NCBI GenBank assembly: GCA_039028975.1
Contig: JBCCHB010000060.1
Span: 1-64,000, forward strand
DNA length: 64,000 nt
Direction of reading: 5' to 3'
Source of the DNA: JAHBNG01 sp039028975
GTDB taxonomy: Bacteria; Chloroflexota; Anaerolineae; Caldilineales; Caldilineaceae
In this document: positions 32,584 through 41,502 of the stretch, piece by piece
Layout: the number at the start of each line of letters is the position of its first letter
Numbering within the stretch: position 1 is the first letter of the stretch
Translations under genes and position numbers: made by a program
Notes under the pieces: model-generated
Told to the model about the DNA's origin: nothing
The model's input: the letters and a program-made list of their open reading frames with translations, nothing else
Databases searched by the model: none

Positions 32584-35090
32584 CGCTCAACACCACAACC
32601 AGGATCAAGTTAACGGCAGAAGAGAGGGCTGAGGCAAAAAAGGAAGGGCGTCGCCTCCGCGAGGATGAAGAGCGACCGGTCAAGGCCCAAGAGGCTGCCA
32701 ACCAAAACCCACATCTGTTGCTTTTGGGTGATCCAGGCAGCGGCAAGAGCACCTTTGTGCGCCAGTTGACGGCCCAATGCGCGGCGGGCATGCTGAGGGA
32801 AGAAAGCCATCCCTTGCCCATTTTTATGACCCTCCACGAACTGATTCCCGAGATGGATACGGTGGCCCAAAGTACCGAGTTTAAGGAGGCCCGGCAGCGT
32901 GCAAAGCAGAGAATCTTAATTGAGCTACTCACCAACGAATGGGCCAGGCAATTGGTAGAGTGGCAGATCCCTGAACTGCTTCCGGAGCTGCTCGCCTGGG
33001 GCCACGATCCCGATACACACAAGCTTCTGCTGGTGTTGGATGGTTTGGACGAGATGCCAGAGCCGTTGCGCCCCTTGTTATTTGAGACCATCCCGGCTCT
33101 CTGTCGGACTTACCCAGCAATCCAGCAGATCATCGTCACCTGTCGGGTCCGCTCCTACTGGGATGGGATGCTGCCTGGCTTTGCTGCCTACACCTTGGCC
33201 CAATTTACCAACCAGCAGATTGCTGATTTTATCACGGCCTGGTATCGTACCCAGCAGCGGTTGGGACGCATGGATCAGCGGTGGGCTGACCAGGGTATCC
33301 AAGCACTCCAGACCGCGGCCCAAGGCAACCTGGCCGAGTTGGCCCGCAACCCTATGCTCTTGACCACCATGACCATCATCCACCAGCGGGAGAAGAAGCT
33401 GCCGGAACAACGGGTGGAACTCTACGCGTTGGCGGTAGATGTGCTAATGAATCGTTGGCAGCAGGGCAAAGACCAGATCAGCAACCTGCCGCCCAAACTC
33501 GATGCCCTGTTGGCCGATAGCCGTAAGCTGCGCCGCATCTTGGAGCTGCTGGCCTATCAGGCCCACAAGACCCAAGCGTCCGCCCAGAGTGGCTCAGAGC
33601 TGAATGAAGATGACCAAGACCCGAACCAACGTCAGCAACCGCTAGGGCGGGGTGACCTATTGGTGTTGCTGGAAGGGCAGCTAGAGGGCGACACGTCGCT
33701 GGCCAATGACTTTTTGGATTACATTGATCATCGGGCCGGACTTTTGGTTGGGCGCGGAGGCAGCCAGCAGGAGGCCAAGAACCAGAAGCCGCCAAGCTAC
33801 AGCTTCCCCCACCGCACCTTTCAAGAGTACCTGGCCGGATGTTACATGAAGCGGGGACGAGACTATATTCGCACCTACCTCACCCACGTCAAAGAGGGTG
33901 ACTACTGGCGGGTGGCTGCACTTTTAGGCGCGGAAGAGCTATTCTTCAACAACAGCAGCGAGAATGCCGTCCTGGACTTGGCCTATGAGCTCTGCCCCAC
34001 AACCACCCCACGGAGCGAGACGGTATGGCGCAGTCTGCTCTGGTCTGCCCAGATGGCTGCCCTGTTGGGGCGCACCACGGTGGAAGCCGACGAGAAGCCC
34101 AATGGCGGCAGTGCCTACCTGGAGCGGCTCCTCAATCGCTTGACCAAGCTACCCCACACCAAATACCTGACCATGACCGAACGGGCCGAAGCCGGAACCG
34201 CCCTGGGCCAATTGGGAGACCCCCGCTTTGACCCCGATATCTGGTATCTACCCAATGAACCGGACTTGGGCTTTGTTGACATTCCCGCCGGAACCTTTAT
34301 CATGGGGAGTGACAAAAAAGCGGATCGCCTAACTCAAGATGATGAACAGCCTCAACATACGCTCCATTTAGAGCAATTTCTCATCTCCCGCTATCAGGTG
34401 ACGGTGGCCCAGTGGCGAGCATTTTGCCAAGCGACGGACCACCAACCATCTCATGTAGCTAGCCTGAGCGATCCACAGAACAATCCGGTCCGCTGGATAA
34501 GTTGGGAAGAAGCAATCAAATACTGTGAGTGGTTGACCCAACAATTACGTGAATGGGATGGCACCCCTGAACCGTTGGCAACCTTGCTACGCCAAAGGAA
34601 TGATCAGGGACCGCCGTGGCAGATTACCTTACCCTCAGAGGCCCAATGGGAGCGGGCGGCACGGGGCCCTTCGACAGCCCTTCGACAAGCTCAGCACACG
34701 GACTCAGGCCACGCTCGTATCTATCCGTGGGGCAACGACTTTGACGCCAGCCGCTGCAACGCATTTGAAACCCAAATTGGACGACCCGTTGCCGTAGGCT
34801 TCTTCCCTAGTGGCAAAAGCCCAGAGGGTTGCCTGGATATGGCTGGCAACCTATTTGACTGGACCCGGACGAAATGGCGTGATGAGGAGAGCAATATATA
34901 TCACTATCCTTACCATGCCCAAGATGGACGAGAAGATCTCGGATCGGGCGGAGCCCGTGTGGTGCGGGGCGGGTCTTTCGGCGACTTCAGTCATTACGCC
35001 CGCTGCGCCTACCGCGACGACGACGGCGACGCGGACCTCGATGTCGGTGTGCGTGTGTGTGCGTCCCCATCACCTCCGGCCTCTGAATGA
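32541..35090 (+). CDS. NACHT NTPase fused to FGE/C-type-lectin-fold domain with DGR-like variable end
   Basis: This 849-aa product has a P-loop LLGDPGSGKST (61-71), Walker B LLLVLDGLDE (about 163-172) and helical NACHT regions to about 560. A formylglycine-generating-enzyme (C-lectin) fold runs from GFVDIPAGTFIMGSD (about 573) through LPSEAQWERAA and YPWGN to RVVRGGS and the end. It is a STAND-like sensor or defence-type protein. The last 40 residues show diversity-generating-retroelement codon use. A 16-residue insert after RG derives from a repeat. The ATG at 32541 lies within the upstream frame; translation may instead arrive by frameshift. Confidence 0.82.
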   Translation: MGTGREICLGDVYVALNTTTRIKLTAEERAEAKKEGRRLREDEERPVKAQEAANQNPHLLLLGDPGSGKSTFVRQLTAQCAAGMLREESHPLPIFMTLHELIPEMDTVAQSTEFKEARQRAKQRILIELLTNEWARQLVEWQIPELLPELLAWGHDPDTHKLLLVLDGLDEMPEPLRPLLFETIPALCRTYPAIQQIIVTCRVRSYWDGMLPGFAAYTLAQFTNQQIADFITAWYRTQQRLGRMDQRWADQGIQALQTAAQGNLAELARNPMLLTTMTIIHQREKKLPEQRVELYALAVDVLMNRWQQGKDQISNLPPKLDALLADSRKLRRILELLAYQAHKTQASAQSGSELNEDDQDPNQRQQPLGRGDLLVLLEGQLEGDTSLANDFLDYIDHRAGLLVGRGGSQQEAKNQKPPSYSFPHRTFQEYLAGCYMKRGRDYIRTYLTHVKEGDYWRVAALLGAEELFFNNSSENAVLDLAYELCPTTTPRSETVWRSLLWSAQMAALLGRTTVEADEKPNGGSAYLERLLNRLTKLPHTKYLTMTERAEAGTALGQLGDPRFDPDIWYLPNEPDLGFVDIPAGTFIMGSDKKADRLTQDDEQPQHTLHLEQFLISRYQVTVAQWRAFCQATDHQPSHVASLSDPQNNPVRWISWEEAIKYCEWLTQQLREWDGTPEPLATLLRQRNDQGPPWQITLPSEAQWERAARGPSTALRQAQHTDSGHARIYPWGNDFDASRCNAFETQIGRPVAVGFFPSGKSPEGCLDMAGNLFDWTRTKWRDEESNIYHYPYHAQDGREDLGSGGARVVRGGSFGDFSHYARCAYRDDDGDADLDVGVRVCASPSPPASE
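34666..34714 (+). repeat. CCCTTCGACAAGCTCAG-type repeat inserted in frame
   Basis: GCCCTTCGACA occurs twice in tandem (34666-34676 and 34677-34687), followed by AGCTCAGCACACGGACTCAGG. The CTTCGACAAGCTCAG phrase is a familiar intergenic bacterial repeat. Here it adds about 16 residues (from PSTALRQAQ to SGHA) between the conserved RG and RIYPWG of the FGE fold without breaking the frame. Confidence 0.6.
34956..35069 (+). other. Candidate DGR variable region (VR), orphan
   Basis: The C-terminus RVVRGGSF...ARCAYR...GVRVCASP matches the layout of C-lectin-fold variable repeats of diversity-generating retroelements. Nearly all codons at the expected variable positions end in C or T (GGC, GAC, TTC, AGT, CAT, TAC; GAC, GAC, GAC, GGC, GAC, then GAC, CTC, GAT, GTC). 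This is what adenine mutagenesis of AAC/AAT template codons produces. The GC-rich tail from 35046 could be the IMH. No template repeat or reverse transcriptase is in the window. Confidence 0.6.
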
Positions 35091-35177
35091 AGCAGATAGC
35101 TGTAGAGATACGAATGTGAACTCTGATCTTTGAATCTCTGATCGTGAGGATATATCAAGCGGGAGATGAAGCACTCA

Positions 35178-35245
35178 GTAGCCCGTCCTTGCAGGGCGGG
35201 AGCGCTTGGGTGTGCCAGGTAAACCGCCCAAAATGGACGGGCTAC
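35178..35245. repeat. Two-level hairpin after the NACHT-FGE gene
   Basis: GTAGCCCGTCC (35178-35188) pairs perfectly with GGACGGGCTAC (35235-35245), and GGGCGG (35194-35199) pairs with CCGCCC (35224-35229) inside. It lies about 90 bases after the stop. It may be a terminator, a REP-type element or a hairpin aiding retroelement homing; no T-run is present. Confidence 0.6.
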
Positions 35246-35359
35246 GATATCCTGACGACCTTATTTCCATTGATCAGCTAAACGCCAGGGTCGGTGGCTG
35301 GGTAAATCATGTACGATATGGTAATACGATAGGGTTGCGTAAGGCAGTATTTCGAGCGG

Positions 35360-35734
35360 TTAAGTTGTAGGAACGAGGGAGGAGAAGTTGAAGAGCTCAT
35401 CGAGTAGCGCCTCTTTCCTTTCTTTTTCTTCTCCAGCAGCCGGTTCAGCGCCCATAAAGGGGATACCGTGTGTACGCAACTCTTCCATAAAGACAAAGTA
35501 ATTTAGTCCGGCAATCTCTGCCGCTCGGCCTGTGCTGACGTGCTCAGTGGTATAAAGTTCGATGGCAATATCCCATCGTAACGCTGGGGTTAGCTGGCTC
35601 AACCATGCATCCAATGCGCGCAAGAATAACGCATCCAAAGATGAAAAATTACCGACTCGCATCGCTGCATCAAAAACAAGCAACCAGTCTGCTCGATTGT
35701 CAGTACTTTGCGTATCGAACGCCAAAGTTGTCAT
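35360..35734 (-). CDS. UPF0175 family small protein
   Basis: This 124-aa protein shows the UPF0175 signature region AIELYTTEHVSTGRAAEIAGL followed by FMEELRTHGIPF. This family is thought to contain antitoxin-like DNA-binding proteins. A Glu/Lys-rich segment (EEKERKEALLDEL) follows. Usually a DUF3368/PIN toxin gene is adjacent; none is seen here, so it is an orphan or its partner is lost. Divergent from the following beta-lactamase-fold gene, with 49 bases between. Confidence 0.75.
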   Translation of the reverse strand: MTTLAFDTQSTDNRADWLLVFDAAMRVGNFSSLDALFLRALDAWLSQLTPALRWDIAIELYTTEHVSTGRAAEIAGLNYFVFMEELRTHGIPFMGAEPAAGEEKERKEALLDELFNFSSLVPTT

Positions 35735-35783
35735 GATTATGTTTCCCTAGTAAATCTTCGCATAAATAGCTTCCTAGATAAAA

Positions 35784-36851
35784 ATGGCCTTCTGGTCAGG
35801 AAAACAAACACATTATTTGCGTAAGGATTTACGATCAACTATGCTTGTGACTATAGAACCCAATCTAGCCAGACTATACCATTCCCAATCGACGTTGTCA
35901 ATTGAGAATCAGAATCTACCAATGACAGACAACACTTGGCGTCCCGAGAAACTTCAATCAACAAAACACTATTTCAACGAACTCGGATCCTCTGCCCTCT
36001 TCGTCCTTTCTAATGGTAAGGCCGTCATCAATTGGGGCCAGACTGACCGCAACTTCAACTGCCATTCAATCCGCAAGAGCTTGCTCAATGCGCTGATTGG
36101 GATTGCGGTTGAGCAGGGTCAAATTGATTTGAACGCTACCCTAGCCCAGCTGGCTATAGATGACAAAGAACCATTGAGTGAACAGGAGAAGCAGGCCACG
36201 GTTATTTCCCTGCTCAAGTCCCGGTCGGGCGTTTACCATTGGGCCAACTATCAGCCTAAGGCCGATCGAAAACACCTCCCCAAACGAGAATCTTATGGGC
36301 CGGACCAGCACTTTGTCTACAACAATTGGGACTTTAATGCGCTAGGAACCATCTACACTCAGTGCACGGGGCTGGATATCTTTGAGGCATTTCAGCAGCA
36401 GATGGCTGTGCCGCTCCAGATGGAAGATTTTGTGCTGGAGGAAAACCGGTCCATTGGTGGTCCAGACTCGATTCATCCCGCTTATGTCTTTCGTCTCTCT
36501 GCCCGAGATCTGGCAAAATTGGGTCAACTCTACCTGCAACGGGGCCAGTGGAATGGTAAGCAGATTCTCTCCGAAGCCTGGGTCGCGGAGAGTCTACATC
36601 CCTACTCAAAATCACCCGACGGGCGATCTTATGGCTATCTCTGGTGGGTGGCCAGTGGTGGGGTTTTGCTGCCCAATGTCACCGTGCCAGATGGATCCTT
36701 TGCCGCATACGGCGTGGGCGGCCACTTCATGATAGTGATTCCCGAATATGAGCTGGTTGTGGTCCACCGTTTCGATTCGGATCAAGAGAACTATCAGAAA
36801 TTGGCCCCTTCACCTTTTCAGCAAGGAACGCTATTGAACCTGATACTTTAA
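35784..36851 (+). CDS. Serine hydrolase, class C beta-lactamase family
   Basis: The protein has up to 355 aa. The catalytic S-x-x-K is SIRK within CHSIRKSLLNALIG, the Tyr motif is YNN (FVYNNWDFNALG), and the third box is GVGGH near the C-terminus. No signal peptide is visible, so an esterase or peptidase in the cytoplasm is as likely as antibiotic resistance. The first 45 residues are poorly conserved-looking, so the true start may be ATG 35841 or 35922; none has a strong ribosome site. Confidence 0.8.
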   Translation: MAFWSGKQTHYLRKDLRSTMLVTIEPNLARLYHSQSTLSIENQNLPMTDNTWRPEKLQSTKHYFNELGSSALFVLSNGKAVINWGQTDRNFNCHSIRKSLLNALIGIAVEQGQIDLNATLAQLAIDDKEPLSEQEKQATVISLLKSRSGVYHWANYQPKADRKHLPKRESYGPDQHFVYNNWDFNALGTIYTQCTGLDIFEAFQQQMAVPLQMEDFVLEENRSIGGPDSIHPAYVFRLSARDLAKLGQLYLQRGQWNGKQILSEAWVAESLHPYSKSPDGRSYGYLWWVASGGVLLPNVTVPDGSFAAYGVGGHFMIVIPEYELVVVHRFDSDQENYQKLAPSPFQQGTLLNLIL

Positions 36852-36880
36852 GCACGAATGACAAGATAAATGAGATGAAA

Positions 36881-36958
36881 AGGTGGCTGGCACTTAATAA
36901 GTGCGTTGGGGATAGATGGCAACCTTCCCTCAACTCGGCACGGAAATGCCTGTCACTT
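36881..36958. repeat. GGCACTT/AAGTGCC inverted repeat, second copy
   Basis: AGGTGGCTGGCACTT (36881-36895) pairs imperfectly with AAATGCCTGTCACTT (36944-36958). It is related to the inner hairpin at 14101-14164. It lies downstream of a beta-lactamase-fold gene. Confidence 0.55.
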
Positions 36959-37048
36959 GGCTGTAGCACTCTGGAAACTGACGCGTTCATCTGTATCTGT
37001 CCGGTTACAAACCGGACCTACAACTTGCACTGAACAACCCAATCCACC

Positions 37049-38116
37049 ATGAAACTCAAATCAAACAGTCCAATCGAAACCCTCATTGACGAACTGAGCG
37101 AAAAGGTTCCGCAAATTATGGCTGAGGCTGGAATCCCTGGCCTCTCTTTTGCACTGATTCGTGATGCGCAGCTTGCCTGGGCCAAGGGCTTTGGCGTTAT
37201 GGATGTGAATACGCAAGAGCCCGTCACTACCGAGATCTTCTTCGAAGGCGCGTCCCTCAGCAAGCCTCCTTTTGCCTGTGCCGCGCTGATGCTTCATGAG
37301 CAGAATCTGATTGGGCTAGACGACCCTCTGAGCAACTACCTGTCAGTACCTCATGTGGAAGATGATTCGCGCTTGGAGTTGATCACCATGCGTAACGTGC
37401 TCTGCCATATGTGTGGGCTGCCCAATTGGCGACCCAAAGATGAACCATTAAAAATTCGCCTGTCACCTGGTGAGCGATTCTCCTATTCGGGTGAGGGGTA
37501 TATGTACCTGCAAAAGGCCATCGAGGAAGTCACCGGTCAATCTGGCGAGACATTTATGCAGTCCACTCTCTTTAAGCCGTTGGGCATGACCCAGAGCACC
37601 TATCTTTGGTCTGAGGAGTACGTCGAGCCAATTGCCACGGGACATAACCGAGAAAGCGAACCAGCCAAGAAATTTTACCCTAAATCCATGTGGTCGGCCG
37701 CTAGCTTACACACAACACCTTCCGACTATGCCAGATTTCTGGTGGCCATGATGGATCCCAAGGCGAATCCCACTGCCTCACTCAGCTCAGAAATAACGGA
37801 GCTGATGTTGACGCCCCAAGTGTCAGTCAATGACTCAGCCCCTTGGCACGAAGACTGGCCAAAAGAGACGATAACTATCGACGAAAGCGTCTCTTGGGGA
37901 CTCGGTTGGGGGATCCAGCATAGCGCTCAGGGCGACTCTTTCTGGCACTGGGGTGACAACTTCACCTTTAGGGCCTTTGCCGTCGGCTATCGTGAGGAGG
38001 GCGTGGGCGTGGTCATCATGACCAACAACCCCACTAGATATGAGCTATTTGGGCGAATTTGCCAGATTGCCATAGGCGGTGAGTATCCGGGCATTGAGTG
38101 GCTACGGAGTTTGTAA
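37049..38116 (+). CDS. Serine hydrolase, beta-lactamase/PBP4*-like
   Basis: This 355-aa protein has S-x-x-K as SLSK (EGASLSKPPFA), the Tyr box YSGEGYMYLQ (Y-S-G in place of Y-x-N) and the third box HWGDN (H-x-G). These mark the class C beta-lactamase/D-aminopeptidase group with esterase or peptidase activity. No signal peptide. It is a second, only distantly similar member beside 35784-36851, with 197 bases and a repeat between. Substrate unknown. Confidence 0.85.
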   Translation: MKLKSNSPIETLIDELSEKVPQIMAEAGIPGLSFALIRDAQLAWAKGFGVMDVNTQEPVTTEIFFEGASLSKPPFACAALMLHEQNLIGLDDPLSNYLSVPHVEDDSRLELITMRNVLCHMCGLPNWRPKDEPLKIRLSPGERFSYSGEGYMYLQKAIEEVTGQSGETFMQSTLFKPLGMTQSTYLWSEEYVEPIATGHNRESEPAKKFYPKSMWSAASLHTTPSDYARFLVAMMDPKANPTASLSSEITELMLTPQVSVNDSAPWHEDWPKETITIDESVSWGLGWGIQHSAQGDSFWHWGDNFTFRAFAVGYREEGVGVVIMTNNPTRYELFGRICQIAIGGEYPGIEWLRSL

Positions 38117-38251
38117 GGTCTCTTGAGGCAAAGAGTGGGTTGGTTTTCGGACACACCCAGAAGCTCGATTTTGATTGAATGGCACCCACCTACTGTGATA
38201 TAATAGCTAGACGATTTGTAAGATTTGGATTGACATAAACGTTCATACCAA

Positions 38252-40075
38252 ATGGCTCGCAGGAGGGGGGATACATTGAAATTTCCATATGGAAATAGTG
38301 ATTTTTACAGTATAGTGACCGAAGGTCAGCTTTACATCGATCGGACAGATCGCATTCCCCAACTTGAAGACATTAGCAAAAGTCTCCTTTTTCTGCGCCC
38401 GCGTCGTCATGGGAAAAGCCTGCTGCTCTCGATGTTGGAAAACTACTATGATATCGCCAAGGCGGATGAGTTTGAGCAACTCTTTGGCAATCTGGCGATT
38501 GGGCAAAATCCAACGCCCCTACACAATCAGTTCCTCATCATGCGATGGGACTTTTCGGTTATTCCGCCCAAACCGACTTACGAAGAGCAACTTCGGGTGT
38601 TGACTGACTATATCAATGATGAGATCAAAGCGTTTGCTCGGAATTATCCATCGATTTTGCAGGATAAGATAGAAATTAATCCCACCAATGCCACTTCATC
38701 GTTTTGGTCGGCCATTGGGATTGCGCGCCACAGTGGTCACAAACTCTATCTGTTGATTGATGAGTATGACAACTTTGCCAACGAAGTGTTGATGGGTGGG
38801 CGACCGACCAGCCAAGAGCGGTATGAAGCCTTGGTCTTTGGTGAAGGTGAATTCAAGGCGCTCTTCAAAGCGGTTAAGGCCGCCATGGCAGGGCGCGGCT
38901 TGGATCGCACCTTTATCGTAGGCGTCTCGCCAATTGTACTTCACGATGTATCCAGCGGCTATAATATCGCCACCAACATCTACTTCCGTGAAGAATTCAA
39001 TGACCTATGCGGCTTTACGGGTCAGGAGATTGTCCAAATCTTGCAGCAGGTTGTGGATGAGGGCAACCTATCTGCTGCCCAATTTGACGAAGCGCTGGAC
39101 CTCATGCGAACCTACTACAACGGGTCGCTCTTTAGCGATGAGGGAGGTGAGCCGATTTATAACCCGGCCTCGACCTTCTACTTTCTGGATTATCTTCAGC
39201 GCAGGGGGAGTTATCCGCGCAAGCTGCTCGACAGCAATCTCGCCCCGGACCATGAAAAGATCGCCTACATCTCACGCCTGCCCAAAGGCGAAGAGGTGAT
39301 CGTAAACATTCTAGATGATGGTTCGCCACCGGCGGTGGTCGAACTGGAAGATCGCTTTGGCATCAAACAGATGTTGGGGGAAAGCAATACGGAGGCGTTT
39401 ATGCACTCTCTCCTCTACTATCTGGGTGTGTTGACATTGAGTGGTGAAGTGGCGCCGAGTGGCAAGCAAATTCTACGCATTCCTAACCTGATCATGCACC
39501 AGCTTTATGCGTACCGTTTACGTGAAATGCTGCTGCCAAACGCAGCCGACCGAGACAATGGTCAGGAAGCCGCAGAAGGCTTCTATGGTAAAGGCCATAT
39601 CGTTCCGCTTTGTGAGTTCATTGAACAGCGCATCTTTCCCGTCTTTGACAACCGAGATTACATCCAGGCTAATGAGCTGACCATCAAAACCGCCTTCCTC
39701 ACCTTACTCTTCAACGACATCTTCTATGTGGTCGATTCGGAGCAGCCCTTACGCCGCGGCTATGCAGACCTGACCATGATTCTGCGCCCAGAGATGCGTC
39801 AATATCAGTTGCTGGACTTACTTTTGGAATTTAAGTTTGTCAAACTGAGCGAAACTGGCTTCAGCGGTAGCGAAGTTCGGGCAAGAACGGAAATGGAACT
39901 GAAGAAATTAAAACCAGTCATCAAAATGTTTGCCCAAGCGCGCCAACAGGGGATGCGGTATAGCACCCTGCTGAAAGAGAAATATGGCTCAAAGTTAAAG
40001 CTGCGCACCTTTTCCATAGTTGCCGTCGGCTTTGACAGGTTACTTTGGGAGGAGGTGACGCAATCTGTACAGTGA
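38252..40075 (+). CDS. AAA-ATPase-like protein with C-terminal PD-(D/E)XK domain
   Basis: This 607-aa protein belongs to the AAA_ATPase-like/PDDEXK_9 family. The N-terminal signature FPYGNSDFYSIV and YIDRTDRIPQL is followed by the nucleotide-binding RPRRHGKSLLLSML (modified P-loop), and LYLLIDEYDNFANEV is the Walker B. The C-terminus contains YADLTMIL and LLLEFKFVKL, matching the D...ExK nuclease core. The family is usually multi-copy and mobile-like, with no settled function; a role in DNA metabolism or defence is suggested. Stands alone, upstream of an unrelated gene. Confidence 0.85.
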   Translation: MARRRGDTLKFPYGNSDFYSIVTEGQLYIDRTDRIPQLEDISKSLLFLRPRRHGKSLLLSMLENYYDIAKADEFEQLFGNLAIGQNPTPLHNQFLIMRWDFSVIPPKPTYEEQLRVLTDYINDEIKAFARNYPSILQDKIEINPTNATSSFWSAIGIARHSGHKLYLLIDEYDNFANEVLMGGRPTSQERYEALVFGEGEFKALFKAVKAAMAGRGLDRTFIVGVSPIVLHDVSSGYNIATNIYFREEFNDLCGFTGQEIVQILQQVVDEGNLSAAQFDEALDLMRTYYNGSLFSDEGGEPIYNPASTFYFLDYLQRRGSYPRKLLDSNLAPDHEKIAYISRLPKGEEVIVNILDDGSPPAVVELEDRFGIKQMLGESNTEAFMHSLLYYLGVLTLSGEVAPSGKQILRIPNLIMHQLYAYRLREMLLPNAADRDNGQEAAEGFYGKGHIVPLCEFIEQRIFPVFDNRDYIQANELTIKTAFLTLLFNDIFYVVDSEQPLRRGYADLTMILRPEMRQYQLLDLLLEFKFVKLSETGFSGSEVRARTEMELKKLKPVIKMFAQARQQGMRYSTLLKEKYGSKLKLRTFSIVAVGFDRLLWEEVTQSVQ

Positions 40076-40193
40076 GATTTTATGTAATTAATGCAAATGG
40101 GATGGGACTAAGTGGACAGTTTTCAAAATCACTTCCGTCCACACTCCTCGGTATTGCTCACCATTTTCCCTGTACGTTTACCTACAGTGAACC

Positions 40194-40826
40194 ATGCAAC
40201 ACAAGATAACAAAGTCCCTTCTATACCCCTGTAACATTGTCACTGGTGTGCGTTTAGTCATGCTGGTTTTAGCAGGCGTAACGATATATTTGTATACATA
40301 TATGGGCTGGACATTAGATACGAGGTTGCGTTGGGGTATTGCAATACAGCTTTTTGTCTGTGCACTGTTACTCGACGTCGTTGATGGCTATCTGGCACGC
40401 AAATTTGGCCACGTCACAGAATTTGGCGCTCTCTTTGACCAGGTTATTGATCTGCTGTCCCATACAGTTGTCTGGACTCTATCGGAATTATCGATAGCCC
40501 CTACTATCATCGCAATTGAGTGGACTGCTGGCCTATTGGCAGCCGCAATAACTACCAAATCGCCCCATCATTGGAAGAATAGATTAGTTGATGAAGGTGG
40601 GCTCTTCGTCCGAAGCTATTTTCAAAACGGAGGATATAACTTCCTAAATATCTACGGCAACCTAGCCCATTTTGTCTTCCCCATAAGTATTTTTATTGCT
40701 GGATCCATTACATTGATCGGCTATGTAGCCGTGGTAGGTGTTCTGATCTATGAAGCGGTAACAGTCCTGATGATACTCTCCTTTACGAAGTTCGTACTGG
40801 CTGAAAGCCAGCACCGCAACAAGTAA
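40194..40826 (+). CDS. CDP-alcohol phosphatidyltransferase
   Basis: This 210-aa integral membrane enzyme has the full CDP-alcohol motif DG-x2-AR-x8-G-x3-D-x3-D. It starts at DGYLAR and ends at the Asp residues in ALFDQVID. It transfers a phosphatidyl group from CDP-diacylglycerol to an alcohol acceptor (glycerol phosphate, inositol phosphate or another) at the cytoplasmic membrane face. About five to six membrane helices. The acceptor cannot be told. Single gene, AT-richer than its neighbours. Confidence 0.88.
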   Translation: MQHKITKSLLYPCNIVTGVRLVMLVLAGVTIYLYTYMGWTLDTRLRWGIAIQLFVCALLLDVVDGYLARKFGHVTEFGALFDQVIDLLSHTVVWTLSELSIAPTIIAIEWTAGLLAAAITTKSPHHWKNRLVDEGGLFVRSYFQNGGYNFLNIYGNLAHFVFPISIFIAGSITLIGYVAVVGVLIYEAVTVLMILSFTKFVLAESQHRNK

Positions 40827-40855
40827 CAAGTCAAAATCCTTTTGTTTAGAGAACC

Positions 40856-40879
40856 CAACCGAGTCTCATGAGGTTGACA
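40856..40879. repeat. Dispersed 24-base repeat
   Basis: This is the second copy of the left part of the hairpin at 24547-24570, sharing 21 of 24 bases, with CAACC...GGTTG arms and an internal CTCATGAG palindrome. It lies between convergent genes. Confidence 0.5.
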
Positions 40880-40956
40880 AAAAGGAAGAAAAAATCGCGG
40901 GTGTGGATTGCAGCCTCATAATTGGCTACAACTTTATCGGTAATTTTGAACCAGCT

Positions 40957-41499
40957 CTATCTAGCCATTAGAAATGATTTTAACTCCAACGCTGCTACCC
41001 GTCGCATATCGATCGCTAACTTCTCTTCTGGTGGCACCTCAGCAAAGGTCTTGTCGGAGCCACTGGGAATAAAGATCGGATCCCAGCCAAAGCCATAATC
41101 CCCTCGGGGGGAGCGGGCAATAGACCCTTCAACCGTGCCTGAGAAACAGTGAAACTCGTTCCCATCGCAGAAGCCGATACAGGTCTCTGCCTTGGCACTC
41201 CGATCCTCAAACTCGGCCAGCATCTGGCAAATCCCCTGTGTGCCAACCGACTTCAAAAACCAACGTATCAGCGCCCCTGGCAGTCCGTTCCAGGCATGAA
41301 TATACAGACCGGTATCCTCAACCAACACAGGATGCCCAACCTGCTCAAAAGCAGTCCGCGTCTTCTCCTCAATCACGTCACGTACCTGTACAGCCTGGAT
41401 CTCCGGCAGGTCGATATCAATCTGCTGAAGGGGCCGACCCAAATGGCTCTCGATTTGGTTTACTTTATTGACATTGCTGGTAGCAATTGCAAGTTTCAT
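40957..41499 (-). CDS. rdgB: RdgB/HAM1-type XTP/dITP pyrophosphatase
   Basis: This 180-aa protein hydrolyses non-canonical purine NTPs such as XTP and dITP to monophosphates, protecting DNA and RNA. Family blocks are ATSNVNKV at the N-terminus, LVEDTGLYI (catalytic Asp), YGFGWDPIFIP and KTFAEV. It is slightly shorter than the usual 190-200 aa but complete. It starts four bases after the HNH gene, so the minus-strand genes 42317-40957 may be cotranscribed. Confidence 0.88.
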   Translation of the reverse strand: MKLAIATSNVNKVNQIESHLGRPLQQIDIDLPEIQAVQVRDVIEEKTRTAFEQVGHPVLVEDTGLYIHAWNGLPGALIRWFLKSVGTQGICQMLAEFEDRSAKAETCIGFCDGNEFHCFSGTVEGSIARSPRGDYGFGWDPIFIPSGSDKTFAEVPPEEKLAIDMRRVAALELKSFLMAR

Positions 41500-41502
41500 A
41501 TA

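Noticed and set aside
35091..35359. DGR reverse transcriptase, template repeat or Avd after the NACHT-FGE gene
   Set aside because: No RT motifs and no second copy of the RVVRGGS region were found in the window; only a hairpin is present.
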